Origin: Roseiarcus fermentans
GTDB taxonomy: Bacteria > Pseudomonadota > Alphaproteobacteria > Rhizobiales > Beijerinckiaceae
Reading direction: 5' to 3'
Length of the DNA: 64,000 bases
Assembly: GCF_003315135.1 (NCBI RefSeq)
Contig: NZ_QNRK01000038.1
Span: forward strand, 1-64,000
In this document: positions 1 to 9,561 of the stretch, piece by piece
Layout: the number at the start of each line of letters is the position of its first letter
Numbering within the stretch: position 1 is the stretch's first letter
The notes under the pieces: generated by a model
The model's database searches: none
What the model saw: the letters and a program-made list of their open reading frames with translations, nothing else
What the model was told of the DNA's origin: nothing
Made by a program: the position numbers and the translations under genes

Positions 1-188
1 GCGGGGTGTCCATGGGGAGTCTCCGAATCAGGAGCGCCCATGGAGTCAGCCTTCGCGCAATTCGTAAATCCCGTTAACCCGAGTTCGGAGCCCTGGGGTC
101 TGCGCAAGGAGACTGGACAACTTCCGGCCGCGCGATCATGGTTGGGGACAAGGGCCGCGGTCAGGCGAGAGCGGCTAGGGAGGAACGT
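1..188. other. upstream region of livJ
   Basis: Leader region before the transporter operon. No conserved promoter boxes can be assigned with confidence. A GGAG-like sequence followed by ATG reads outward on the minus strand at position 13, so a divergent gene may begin just outside the left edge, but only four codons are visible and it cannot be called. Confidence 0.3.
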
Positions 189-1421
189 ATGAAGTTGAGG
201 ACGCTGGTCGCCGCGCTGGGCGCGACACTGTTGGTCGCGCCCGCGCTCGCGGACGAACCCTTGAAGCTCGGCTATATCGACCCGCTCTCCGGCGGCGGCG
301 CGTCGATCGGCGCGATCGGCCTGAAAACATTCCAGTACCTCGCGGACGAACTCAACGCCGGCGGCGGCGTGAACGGCCAGAAAGTCGAGATCGTCCCGCT
401 CGACAACAAGACCAACCCGCAGGAGAGCCTGATCCAGGCGCAGAAGGCCGCCGACCAGGGCGTCCGCTTCATCACCCAGGGCAACGGCTCGTCGGTCGCT
501 GCGGCCCTGACCGACTGGGTGGCGAAATACAACGACCGCAATCCCGGCAAGGAGATGCTGTATTTCAACTACGCGGCGGTCGATCCGGTCCTGACCAACG
601 ACAAATGCTCGTACTGGCATTTCCGCTGGGACGCCAACTCCGACATCAAGATGGCGGCGCTGACCACCTATATGAAGACGCAGCCGGAGATCAAGAAGAT
701 CTATCTAATCAACCAGGATTATTCCTTCGGCCACTCGGTCTCCCAGACGGCGCGCGCCATGCTGAAGGAGAAGCGCCCGGACATCGAGATCGTCGGCGAC
801 GAATTCCATCCGCTGCTCAAGGTCACCGATTTCTCGCCCTACATCGCCAAGATCAAGGCGTCCGGCGCCGACAGCGTCATCACCGGCAACTGGGGCCAGG
901 ACTTCGCGCTGCTTCTCAAGGCGGCCGCCGACGCCGGCCTGCAGGCCAACTGGTACACCTATTACGCCGGCGGCGCCGGCGGCCCGACCGCCGTCAAGCA
1001 GACCGGCCTGTCGCACCGGGTGTTCGAGATCACCGAGGGCGTTCCCAATGCCGCGACCCCGGAGGCGCAGGCCTGGGAGGCGGCCTTCCGGGCGAAGGAA
1101 GGCGTCACGCTGTTCTATCCGCGGGCGGTCAATGAAATGCGGATGCTGGCCAAGGCGGCGACGGAGGCCAAGTCGACCGACGCCAAGGCCGTCGCGGCGA
1201 AGCTCGAGGGCATGAAGATCCAGGTGTTCGACGGCGGCGAGGGCTTCATGCGCGCCGAAGACCACCAGTTCTTCCAGCCGATGTACATCTCGAGTTTCGG
1301 CGTCCAGGACCCGGGCGCGAAGTTCGACGAGGAAGGCACCGGCTGGGGCTGGAAGCTGGTCGGCGCTGTCAAGGCGGAAGACACCGTCCTCCCGACCACC
1401 TGCAAGATGGAGCGGCCCTGA
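189..1421 (+). CDS. livJ: branched-chain amino-acid type ABC transporter substrate-binding protein
   Basis: Periplasmic binding protein of a LivJ/PF13458-type importer: it should capture the ligand (a branched-chain amino acid, or an amide- or urea-like compound) and hand it to the LivHM permeases. The start chosen is the ATG at 189. It is preceded by a GGGAGGA ribosome site and begins a clean signal peptide (MKLRT, hydrophobic stretch, cleavage after APALA). An in-frame start at 138 would put an unrelated Arg-rich leader before this signal. The mature protein opens with LKLGYIDPLSGGGASIG and continues with ELNAGGGVNGQKVEIV, both typical of the family. Length (410 aa) is normal. It is the first gene of a five-gene operon and is separated from livH by a strong hairpin. 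The ligand cannot be told from sequence. Confidence 0.93.
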   Translation: MKLRTLVAALGATLLVAPALADEPLKLGYIDPLSGGGASIGAIGLKTFQYLADELNAGGGVNGQKVEIVPLDNKTNPQESLIQAQKAADQGVRFITQGNGSSVAAALTDWVAKYNDRNPGKEMLYFNYAAVDPVLTNDKCSYWHFRWDANSDIKMAALTTYMKTQPEIKKIYLINQDYSFGHSVSQTARAMLKEKRPDIEIVGDEFHPLLKVTDFSPYIAKIKASGADSVITGNWGQDFALLLKAAADAGLQANWYTYYAGGAGGPTAVKQTGLSHRVFEITEGVPNAATPEAQAWEAAFRAKEGVTLFYPRAVNEMRMLAKAATEAKSTDAKAVAAKLEGMKIQVFDGGEGFMRAEDHQFFQPMYISSFGVQDPGAKFDEEGTGWGWKLVGAVKAEDTVLPTTCKMERP

Positions 1422-1427
1422 AGGCCC

Positions 1428-1454
1428 GGGGCCGGAGCGACGCGCTCCGGCCCC
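1428..1454 (+). promoter_or_regulatory. intercistronic hairpin between livJ and livH
   Basis: A perfect 12-bp G+C-rich stem (1428-1439 pairing with 1443-1454) with a 3-nt loop lies six bases after the livJ stop. No T-run follows, so it is better read as an mRNA-stabilising or partial-termination hairpin. Such hairpins commonly make binding protein more abundant than membrane subunits. The role is inferred; the base pairing is direct observation. Confidence 0.6.
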
Positions 1455-1473
1455 GCGAAGGGGGCGGCTTCCC

Positions 1474-2409
1474 ATGCTGGAGATCCTCGCGTTCTCGACG
1501 CTGAACGGCGTTCTGTACGGCATGTTGCTGTTCATGCTGGCGAGCGGGCTCACCCTCGTGTTCAGCATGATGGGCGTGCTGAACTTCGCCCACGTGAGCT
1601 TCTACATGCTCGGCGCCTATTTCGGCTTCGAGATCGAGCGCCGCCTCGGCTTCTGGCCCGGGTTCGTGATCGCGCCGATCGCCGTCGGCGCGATCGGCGC
1701 GGCGGTCGAGCGGTTCGGCCTCAGGCGGCTGCACCGGCTCGGCCACGTCTCGGAGCTCCTGTTCACCTTCGGGCTGGCGTTCGTCATCGAGCAGCTCGTC
1801 GAGATGATCTGGGGCAAGCTGCCGGTCGACTATCGCGTGCCGCCGTCGCTCGACTTCGTCGCCTTTCGGCTGTTCGACACCACCTACCCCGCCTACAAGG
1901 TGTTCATGCTCGCAACGGCGGTGGCGATGTTCGCGGCGCTGTTCGTGGTCCTGAAACGGACGCGGGTCGGGCTCGTCATCCAGGCGGCGCTGACCCATCC
2001 CGAGATGGTGGCGATGCTCGGCCACGATGTCCCGCGCGTCTTCATGCTGGTGTTCGGCGCCGGGGCGGCGCTCGCCGGGCTCGCCGGCGCCATCGCCGGC
2101 CCGGCGCTGGTGACGCAGCCGACGATGGCCGCCCTGCTCGGCCCGATCCTGTTCGTGGTCATCGTCGTGGGCGGGCTCGGCTCGCTCGCCGGCGCCTTCG
2201 TCGCGTCGCTGCTGATCGGCCTCGTCCAGACCTTCGCCGTGGCGATGAACGGCTCGCTCGCCGCTCTGTTCGGGCCGGTCGCGCCGCCCGGGCTCGGCGA
2301 CCTCTGGCAGGTGACGGTCGCCCAGCTGGCGCCGATCCTCCCCTATCTCCTGCTGGTCGTCATCCTGATCGTCCGGCCGACCGGCCTCATGGGGACGCGC
2401 GAAACGTGA
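1474..2409 (+). CDS. livH: branched-chain amino-acid ABC transporter permease LivH
   Basis: Inner-membrane permease of the importer, pairing with LivM to form the channel. The 311-aa product is strongly hydrophobic with about eight predicted membrane spans. It carries family landmarks: an N-terminal NGVLYGMLLFMLASGLTLVF stretch, GVLNFAHVSFYMLGAY, and the EAA-like cytoplasmic loop preceding the final spans (VVIVVGGLGSLAGAFVASLL). It starts 20 nt after the livJ-livH hairpin and its TGA overlaps the GTG of livM by 4 bp, which indicates translational coupling. Confidence 0.94.
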   Translation: MLEILAFSTLNGVLYGMLLFMLASGLTLVFSMMGVLNFAHVSFYMLGAYFGFEIERRLGFWPGFVIAPIAVGAIGAAVERFGLRRLHRLGHVSELLFTFGLAFVIEQLVEMIWGKLPVDYRVPPSLDFVAFRLFDTTYPAYKVFMLATAVAMFAALFVVLKRTRVGLVIQAALTHPEMVAMLGHDVPRVFMLVFGAGAALAGLAGAIAGPALVTQPTMAALLGPILFVVIVVGGLGSLAGAFVASLLIGLVQTFAVAMNGSLAALFGPVAPPGLGDLWQVTVAQLAPILPYLLLVVILIVRPTGLMGTRET

Positions 2410-3656
2410 GGGCGGCGGTCCAGTTCTTGTGGCCCTGGGCGGGTCTCGCCGCGGCGTTCCTGCTCGCCCCCGTGGTCTTTTCCTCGCCGACGGCGCTGAC
2501 GATGGAATCGGTCATGGGAATCATGATCATCTTCGCGCTGTCCTACAACATGCTGCTCGGGCAGACGGGCCTGCTGTCGTTCGGCCACGCCGTCTATTAC
2601 GGCCTGGGCGGCTTCGTCGCGATCCATGCGATGAACGCCGTCATCCACGACCGGCTCGCCGTCCCGGTGGTCGTCATTCCGCTGGTCGGGGGCCTCGCCG
2701 GTCTCGGCTTCGGAATCCTGTTCGGCCTCGTGTCGACGCGGCGCGCCGGCCTCGTGTTCTCGATGATCTCGCTCGGGCTCGGCGAACTCGTGTCGTCGAG
2801 CTCGTTCATCTTGCGCGGGTTCTTCGGCGGCGAGGAGGGCGTCACCACCAACCGGGCGAAGCTCGCGCCGCTCCTGGGCCTCAAGTTCGGGCCGCAGATC
2901 CAGGTCTACGGGCTGGTGGCGGTCTGCTGCTTCCTCTGCATCGCCGCAATGTACGCGCTCACCCGCACGCCGTTCGGACGCATCAGCAATGCGGTGCGGG
3001 ACAATCCCGAGCGGGTGCAGTACATCGGCTATTCGGCGCGGCGGATCCGCCTGATCGCCTTCAGTCTGTCCGCCTTCTTCGCCGGCGTCGCCGGCGGCCT
3101 CGCGGCGATCAACTTCGAGATCATGAACGCCCAGCAGCTCGGCGCGCAGCAGTCGGGCGTGGTGCTGTTGATGACCTATATCGGCGGCGTCGACACGTTC
3201 GTCGGCCCGATCCTCGGCGCGATCATCGTCACGTTCCTGCAGATCAATCTCTCCGATCTGACGAGCGCCTGGCAGCTCTATTTCGGCCTCATGTTCATCG
3301 CCGTCGTGTCCTTCGCCCCGGGCGGCGTCGCGGGACTGCTGTTCCGCCATTGGGAGGCGGCGCGCTCCGGCGCGTGGCATCGTCTCGCTCCCGCTTACGC
3401 GATGGTCGCGCCCGGCCTCGTCGCCGCGCTGATCGGCGTCGTGATGCTGATTGAACTCGGCAATCGCCGGCTGACGGACGAAGGTTCGCCCATGACCATG
3501 TTCGGCGTGGCGATCGACCCGTCGTCGATCGCGCCCTGGGCGACGGCGCTCGGCCTGTTCGCCGTCGGCGCGGCGGCGACCCGGCTCCTCTGGCCGAAGG
3601 TCGCCGACGCCTGGGCCCTGGTCGACAAGGGGCTTCAGGCGAGGGGGCGCGCATGA
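2406..3656 (+). CDS. livM: branched-chain amino-acid ABC transporter permease LivM
   Basis: Second permease subunit. It begins at GTG 2406, overlapping the livH stop by 4 bp, and ends by overlapping livG by 4 bp (ATGA). Recognisable LivM segments are IFALSYNMLLGQTGLLSFGH near the N-terminus and LGFGILFGLVSTRRAGLVFSM, with the coupling loop near FVGPILGAIIVTFLQINL. At 416 aa it is longer than a typical 320-350 aa LivM. The extra length is a C-terminal extension with two more hydrophobic segments after about residue 325 (around 3380-3600), so the protein may have two additional membrane spans. Confidence 0.93.
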   Translation: MRAAVQFLWPWAGLAAAFLLAPVVFSSPTALTMESVMGIMIIFALSYNMLLGQTGLLSFGHAVYYGLGGFVAIHAMNAVIHDRLAVPVVVIPLVGGLAGLGFGILFGLVSTRRAGLVFSMISLGLGELVSSSSFILRGFFGGEEGVTTNRAKLAPLLGLKFGPQIQVYGLVAVCCFLCIAAMYALTRTPFGRISNAVRDNPERVQYIGYSARRIRLIAFSLSAFFAGVAGGLAAINFEIMNAQQLGAQQSGVVLLMTYIGGVDTFVGPILGAIIVTFLQINLSDLTSAWQLYFGLMFIAVVSFAPGGVAGLLFRHWEAARSGAWHRLAPAYAMVAPGLVAALIGVVMLIELGNRRLTDEGSPMTMFGVAIDPSSIAPWATALGLFAVGAAATRLLWPKVADAWALVDKGLQARGRA

Positions 3657-4405
3657 ACCCGGCGCTCGAACTGACCGGCCTCACCAAGGCGTTCGGCCTC
3701 GCGCAGATCATCCGCGGCGTCTCGCTCGAGGTCGCGGCGGGGGAACGGCACGCGATCATCGGCCCCAACGGCGCCGGCAAGTCGACCCTGTTTCATCTGA
3801 TCAGCGGCCGCATCCGGCCGACGTCGGGCGAGATCCGGCTCGACGGCCGGCGCATCGACGGCCTCGAGCCGTTCGAGATCTATCGGCGCGGCCTCGCGCG
3901 CAGCTTCCAGATCACCAACGTCTTTCCGAAGCTCACGGTGTTCGAGAACCTGCGCTGCGCCACCCTGTGGTCGCTCGGTTACCGCTACGACTTCTGGCGG
4001 CCGGTGGAGCGCCTGCGCGACGCCCGCGAAAAGACGGACAGGCTGATGGAAGAGATCGGGCTCGGCCCGCGGCGCAACGTGCTGGCGGGCGTGCTGAGTT
4101 ACGCCGAGCAGCGCGCGCTGGAAATCGGCGTCACCATCGCCGGCGGCGCGAAAGTCATCCTGCTCGACGAGCCGACGGCCGGCATGAACGCCGCCGAAAG
4201 CGCGCATGCGGTGGCGCTGATCCGCAAGGTCGCGGCGGGCCGGACGCTGATCATGGTCGAGCACGACATGGGGATCGTGTTCGATCTCGCCGACCGCATC
4301 TCGGTGCTGGTCTACGGCCGGATCGTCGCCAGCGACACGCCCGAGCGGATTCGCGCCAACGCCGAGGTGCAGGAGGCCTATCTCGGCCAGGCGGCGGGCC
4401 CATGA
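3653..4405 (+). CDS. livG: branched-chain amino-acid ABC transporter ATP-binding protein LivG
   Basis: Cytoplasmic ATPase of the importer. Walker A is canonical (GPNGAGKST), the signature region reads LSYAEQRALEIG, and Walker B is ILLDEPTAGM followed by the switch histidine in MVEHDM. Length (250 aa) is normal. It overlaps livM by 4 bp upstream and livF by 4 bp downstream, so all five genes are probably one transcript. Confidence 0.95.
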   Translation: MNPALELTGLTKAFGLAQIIRGVSLEVAAGERHAIIGPNGAGKSTLFHLISGRIRPTSGEIRLDGRRIDGLEPFEIYRRGLARSFQITNVFPKLTVFENLRCATLWSLGYRYDFWRPVERLRDAREKTDRLMEEIGLGPRRNVLAGVLSYAEQRALEIGVTIAGGAKVILLDEPTAGMNAAESAHAVALIRKVAAGRTLIMVEHDMGIVFDLADRISVLVYGRIVASDTPERIRANAEVQEAYLGQAAGP

Positions 4406-5109
4406 CGGCCCCCCTGCTCGAGGTCGCCGACCTCAACGCCTGGTACGGCAAGAGCCACATCCTGCACGGCGTCACGTTCCGGATCGAGGCCAACGAGATC
4501 GTCAGTCTCCTCGGCCGCAACGGCGTCGGCCGCTCGACCACGATCAAGGCGGTGATGGGCGACGTCCGGCCGAGGGGCTCGATCCGGTTCAAGGGCGAGG
4601 AGGTCGCCGGGCTCAAGCCGCACGAGACGGCGCGCCGCGGCCTCGGCTACGTCCCCGAGACGCGCGACATCTTTCCGGGGCTGACCGTGCGGCAGAACCT
4701 GATCCTCGGCGAGAAGCCGGGCCGGGCGAATCGGCGCTGGACGATGGCCGACATGTTCCGCATCTTCCCGCGGCTCGAGGAGCGCGCGGACACGCCCGGC
4801 GGCGTGCTGTCGGGCGGCGAGCAGAAAATGCTGGCGATCTGCCGCACGCTGATGGGCGACCCCGATCTGATCATGGTCGACGAGCCGACCGAAGGCCTGT
4901 CGCCGATGATGGTCGAGCATATGGGCCGGCTTCTGGAGGAGATCGCCCGGCGCGGCGTCGCGATCCTGCTGGTCGAGCAGAAGCTGACCATCGCGCTGAA
5001 GATCAGCCACAGGCTGTATGTGATGGGCCATGGCCGGATCGTCTGGGAAGGCGCGCCCGCGGCGCTCGAGACCGCGACCGACGTGCGCAGGGAATGGCTG
5101 GAGGTCTGA
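4402..5109 (+). CDS. livF: branched-chain amino-acid ABC transporter ATP-binding protein LivF (Walker A Lys replaced by Arg)
   Basis: Second ATPase of the importer, 235 aa. The ATG at 4402 overlaps the livG stop by 4 bp; a longer open frame extends upstream but is only a shadow over livG. The family context is clear: LEVADLNAWYGKSHILHGV at the N-terminus, LSGGEQKMLAICRTLM as signature, LIMVDEPTEGLSP as Walker B and LLVEQ in the switch region. Walker A reads GRNGVGRST: residue 44, normally the invariant ATP-phosphate-binding Lys, is Arg (codon CGC at 4531-4533). LivG keeps the Lys, so one of the two ATP sites of the heterodimer may be weakened or work differently. Confidence 0.93.
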   Translation: MTAPLLEVADLNAWYGKSHILHGVTFRIEANEIVSLLGRNGVGRSTTIKAVMGDVRPRGSIRFKGEEVAGLKPHETARRGLGYVPETRDIFPGLTVRQNLILGEKPGRANRRWTMADMFRIFPRLEERADTPGGVLSGGEQKMLAICRTLMGDPDLIMVDEPTEGLSPMMVEHMGRLLEEIARRGVAILLVEQKLTIALKISHRLYVMGHGRIVWEGAPAALETATDVRREWLEV

Positions 5110-5513
5110 TACGCCGGCCGGATGACGGCTTCGAGCTGCTAGGCTCGAATGCGGCGCCCGAAGGGGGCGGGCAAGCAGAGCGCCCGGCAGACAATTCGTT
5201 GCGAAAAAGAGAAACATGGACTATGGTAATTTCGATTGGGCGTGAATCGCTTGCGACGAAGGCGCCCGGCTGTCTGACATCCGGAAGCAGAGCCTGCGAC
5301 AGGCCCGCGCCCGTCGTCCGCCCGCCTGAAGACGCGGCCGCTGACCGAGCGTCGGGCTCGAGGCGCGCGGCGACGGCCGGGTCGCCCGCAACGGCCAGGG
5401 CATGCGTAAGAGCGGTGGGCGCGACGTTCGACAGAAGGGCGGCGGGGCCGCCCTCCCGGGGCGCGCCCTGTCCGGCTCCTCGCGCACAACCGCCCAGGCG
5501 GTTACAATCGCCC

Positions 5514-5695
5514 GTAACTGCCAAGCCGGCGCCGCCCTCTCCCTCAGGGAGAGGACAGGCCGCGAAGCGGCCAGGTGAGGGTGCGCCACGCCGACTGTCG
5601 GCGTTGCGAGCCCTCACCCTGCCGGGCTTCGCCCGGCTATCCCTCTCCCTGAGGGAGAGGGATTGCCCACTGCCTCACCCCGGCTTAGAAGTTAC
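5514..5695. repeat. small inverted-repeat element with GTAAC ends enclosing a palindromic module
   Basis: The left end begins GTAACTGCCAAGCCGGC and the right end is GCTTAGAAGTTAC, an imperfect inverted copy of it. The element is flanked by aatcgccc (5506-5513) and tatcgccc (5696-5703), a 7/8 match. Its interior is mostly the palindromic module at 5535-5661. It directly abuts the MITE-like element at 5704 across one shared 8-bp spacer. Confidence 0.55.
5535..5661. repeat. palindromic intergenic repeat module (copy 1)
   Basis: A 127-bp module bounded by inverted CCCTCTCCCT-type ends and containing internal hairpins around GCCGCGAAGCGGC and GCCGGGCTTCGCCCGGC. A second copy lies at 41052-41184 in the opposite orientation, with the order of the two internal hairpins reversed. 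It is non-coding and of a type widely dispersed in high-GC proteobacterial genomes. Confidence 0.6.
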
Positions 5696-5703
5696 TATCG
5701 CCC

Positions 5704-5908
5704 GTAACTCCCAAGCCGGCAGCGAACAGCGCCGTCATCGCGAGCGAAGCGAAGCGATCCAGGGCCGCTGGGCCGCTGTTGCGCCCTCTGATCGTCCCGC
5801 CGCCCTTCGTTGCGAGCAGGAGACGGAGCGATTTTTTCCGCAGGAGGCAAGCGGCGGCATGGGTTGCTTCGTCGCTTCGCTCCTCGCAATGACGGGGTTG
5901 GGAGTAAC
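5704..5908. mobile_element. MITE-like element, copy 1
   Basis: A 205-bp element opening with GTAACTCCCAA and closing with TTGGGAGTAAC. The inverted similarity continues inward through CGTCATcGCGAG and its partner CTCGCAATGACG. It is flanked by a perfect 8-bp direct repeat, tatcgccc, at 5696-5703 and 5909-5916. It contains no gene. Copies 2-4 are at 19262, 40831 and 41390. GTAA-starting inverted repeats with 8-bp duplications are known for the IS66 family, so cross-mobilisation by such a transposase is a reasonable inference; none is encoded in this window. Confidence 0.75.
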
Positions 5909-6091
5909 TATCGCCCGAAAAACTCGGCGCAAACTGTTGAAGACGCTCAAAACCGGCCGACATCGGGGCGCGCTTCCGCGCTCGGGCGCGGCGTTCGGCT
6001 CCGGATCCGCCGCTGCGATCCCGTGGAAACCGTATGACAGTTACGGCTTTGGAAATTGCGCCTCGGATGGATCCGGCCTCACAGCTGCCGG

Positions 6092-6868
6092 TCAGGTCGA
6101 AGGCTCCGAAGGTCCCGCCTCCGGCAGGACTTCGTTCAGGCAGGCGATGGCGTTCAGGGCTCTGGGATAGCCGATGAACGGCAGCAGCTCGGTCACGGCC
6201 GCGAGCAGGAACGCCTTGTCGTTGCCCACGTTGACGTTGCCCTGGATGTGGCCCTTCAGTTGCGGTTCGCAGCCGCCGAGCGACAGCAGAATCGAGAACG
6301 TCAACAGCTCCCGCGTCTTCACGTCGAGGCCGGTTCTGGTCTGGTGGTCGCCGAAGCAGTTGGCGGAGAGCAGCCGCTGAATGTGGATCTCGCTCTCGGG
6401 CGCGCGCTCGTACAGCTCGTCGATGCGGTCGCCAAAAATCGCCTTCTGCAGCGCGAGCCCCTTCTCGAACCGGTCGGCCGGCGTGGTCGTCGACTGGCCG
6501 GGGAGAGGAAGCGCCACGCCGTGCGCCGTCAGAACCTCGTTGGTCGCATGGATGAACGCGAACGCCTTCGCGATCCCGACATACGGAACCGCGTGATAGA
6601 GGATTTCCCTGGCCTCGACCGGCGTCACGCCGGCGGCGAGAGCGGCGCCGAGCATGACCTCGTACTCGGCGAGCGTCTGCTGGGCGATCAGGGAGGCCAG
6701 GATCGCCATCAGCCGGGTCCTGGCGCCGAGGCCGCCCGGCCGGAGCACTTCGTCGAAGGCGAAATTGTCGAAGACTTCGATCAATTCCGGGTCGGTGGTC
6801 GCCAGCGTCGAGCGATGGTTCGGGAACAGCGCCTCATGATTTTTCCGCGCGGTCTCGGTCAAAGGCAT
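6092..6868 (-). CDS. carboxymuconolactone decarboxylase family protein (two CMD domains)
   Basis: Cytoplasmic protein of 258 aa with two tandem CMD-type helical domains (about residues 45-125 and 165-245). The second carries TRELLTFSILLSLGGCEPQL followed by KGHIQGN, close to the CMD active-site pattern with one Cys and a downstream His; the CxxC of AhpD peroxidases is absent. The start chosen is the ATG at 6868 (MPLTETARKN); the open frame further upstream is a shadow over the next gene. It lies 65 bp downstream of an aldo/keto reductase on the same strand and may be co-transcribed. A true 4-carboxymuconolactone decarboxylase is unlikely, because that enzyme is about 130 aa; a redox or lactone-related role is a guess. 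Confidence 0.85.
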   Translation of the reverse strand: MPLTETARKNHEALFPNHRSTLATTDPELIEVFDNFAFDEVLRPGGLGARTRLMAILASLIAQQTLAEYEVMLGAALAAGVTPVEAREILYHAVPYVGIAKAFAFIHATNEVLTAHGVALPLPGQSTTTPADRFEKGLALQKAIFGDRIDELYERAPESEIHIQRLLSANCFGDHQTRTGLDVKTRELLTFSILLSLGGCEPQLKGHIQGNVNVGNDKAFLLAAVTELLPFIGYPRALNAIACLNEVLPEAGPSEPST

Positions 6869-6933
6869 CGGTTTTCCTCTCGACTTGGCTGTGCGCCGAC
6901 GGGACGGCTGTCTCAGTCGCCGCGCTCTTCGGA

Positions 6934-8360
<1,427 letters not shown>

Positions 8361-9437
8361 TCAGGGGGCGACGGCGGCCGGCCGGCCCAACGTCGCCATG
8401 TCGATCACGAAGCGGTACTTGACGTCGCCCTCGACCGTGCGGTCGTAGGCTTTGTTGATCTCCTCCATGGCGATCGTCTCGATGTCGCAGACAATGGCGT
8501 GCGCGCCGCAGAAATCGAGCATCTCCTGGGTCTCGGGCAGTCCGCCGATCAGCGAACCGGCCATCGAACGGCGCCGAATGATGAACGGCACGCCACTGAC
8601 GTTGGTCAATTTCTCGACCGCCCCGACGATCACCATCGTCCCGTCCCGTTTCAGCAGGTTCATGTAGGGATCGGTGTCGTGCCCGACCGGAATCGTGTTC
8701 AGAAGAAAATCGAAGCTGCTCGCGGCGGATTTCATCGCCTCCGCATCCTTCGAGATCAGCACCTCGTCCGCGCCGAGCTTCCTGGCGTCCCGACCCTTCT
8801 CGGGAGACGTCGTGATCATCACCACGTGCGCCCCCATCGCATGCGCAAACTTCACGCCCATGTGGCCGAGACCGCCGAGGCCGATGACGCCGACCTTTTG
8901 TCCCGGCCCCACCTTCCATCGCTTCAGCGGCGAATAGGTGGTGATGCCCGCGCAGAGCAGAGGCGCGGCGGCGGCCGGGTCGAGGGTGTCCGGTATGCGC
9001 AGCACGAACCGTTCGGCGACCGTGATCTTGTCGGAATAGCCGCCGAGCGTGGTCTGGTGGGGCGTGCCGCCGACCTTGTCCTCGCTGCCGTAGGTCAACG
9101 TGAAGCCGTGATCGCAATATTGCTCGAGCCCGTCGTCGCACGACCGGCAGCGACGGCAGCTGTCGACGAGGCACCCGACTCCGACCAGATCGCCGACCTT
9201 GAATTTGGTCACGTCGCCGCCGACCGCCGACACGCGTCCGATGATTTCGTGGCCGGGAACGCACGGGTACTGCGTCCCGCCGCCCCATTCGTTGCGCGCC
9301 GTGTGGATATCCGAGTGGCAAACGCCGCAAAACAGGATGTCGATGGCGACGTCCTCGGCGCGCGGCGCGCGGCGTTCCAGGGCGAAGGGCGTCAGTGGCG
9401 AGTCCGCCGATCGGGCGGCGTATCCGAACGCTTTCAT
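8361..9437 (-). CDS. NAD(P)-dependent zinc alcohol dehydrogenase (cinnamyl-alcohol/YahK type)
   Basis: Medium-chain dehydrogenase/reductase that interconverts alcohols and aldehydes in the cytoplasm. Catalytic zinc ligands are visible as Cys40 (CGVCHSD) and His63 (PGHE). The structural zinc has its four cysteines at 94, 97, 100 and 108. The Rossmann segment is VIGLGGLGHMGVKFAHAMGA. The start chosen is the ATG at 9437 (MKAFGYAARS), giving 358 aa as usual for the family; an in-frame start at 9506 would add 23 atypical residues. It is divergent from a LysR-type gene that begins 124 bp away, a common regulator-target arrangement. Substrate is not predictable. Confidence 0.92.
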   Translation of the reverse strand: MKAFGYAARSADSPLTPFALERRAPRAEDVAIDILFCGVCHSDIHTARNEWGGGTQYPCVPGHEIIGRVSAVGGDVTKFKVGDLVGVGCLVDSCRRCRSCDDGLEQYCDHGFTLTYGSEDKVGGTPHQTTLGGYSDKITVAERFVLRIPDTLDPAAAAPLLCAGITTYSPLKRWKVGPGQKVGVIGLGGLGHMGVKFAHAMGAHVVMITTSPEKGRDARKLGADEVLISKDAEAMKSAASSFDFLLNTIPVGHDTDPYMNLLKRDGTMVIVGAVEKLTNVSGVPFIIRRRSMAGSLIGGLPETQEMLDFCGAHAIVCDIETIAMEEINKAYDRTVEGDVKYRFVIDMATLGRPAAVAP

Positions 9438-9561
9438 GAACTCTCTGTCCTCGATGAATGGCTTGCGGTCGCCCGAAGCGCGCCGGACCACATTGTTAGC
9501 CTCCATGCGTCGCGCGGACTAGCTGCTATAGAACGCATGAGCTTATGTCTGGAGTTCATGA

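Larger units (their letters stand above)
5110..6091. other. repeat-filled intergenic region between livF and the carboxymuconolactone decarboxylase gene
   Basis: There is no credible gene here. Open frames across it translate repeats and change register between copies. In order it holds: a degenerate segment (about 5119-5390) that resembles 19008-19255; a small element with GTAAC ends (5514-5695) enclosing a palindromic module (5535-5661); a MITE-like element (5704-5908); and a tail (about 5909-6041) that also recurs after the 19-kb copy. The livF operon and the minus-strand gene ending at 6092 converge on it. Confidence 0.7.

Noticed and set aside
3967-5109. longer 380-codon version of livF
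   Set aside because: The first 145 codons are a shadow over livG. ATG 4402, coupled to the livG stop, is the natural start.
5690-5910. MITE repeats as a possible CRISPR or structured RNA
   Set aside because: There is no array of short spaced repeats. The inverted ends and flanking 8-bp duplications fit a mobile element better.
5094-6170. 358-codon frame across the first repeat island
   Set aside because: It runs through repeat modules and intergenic DNA, includes RSDEAI-type repeat translation, and is not conserved in frame in the 19-kb copy.
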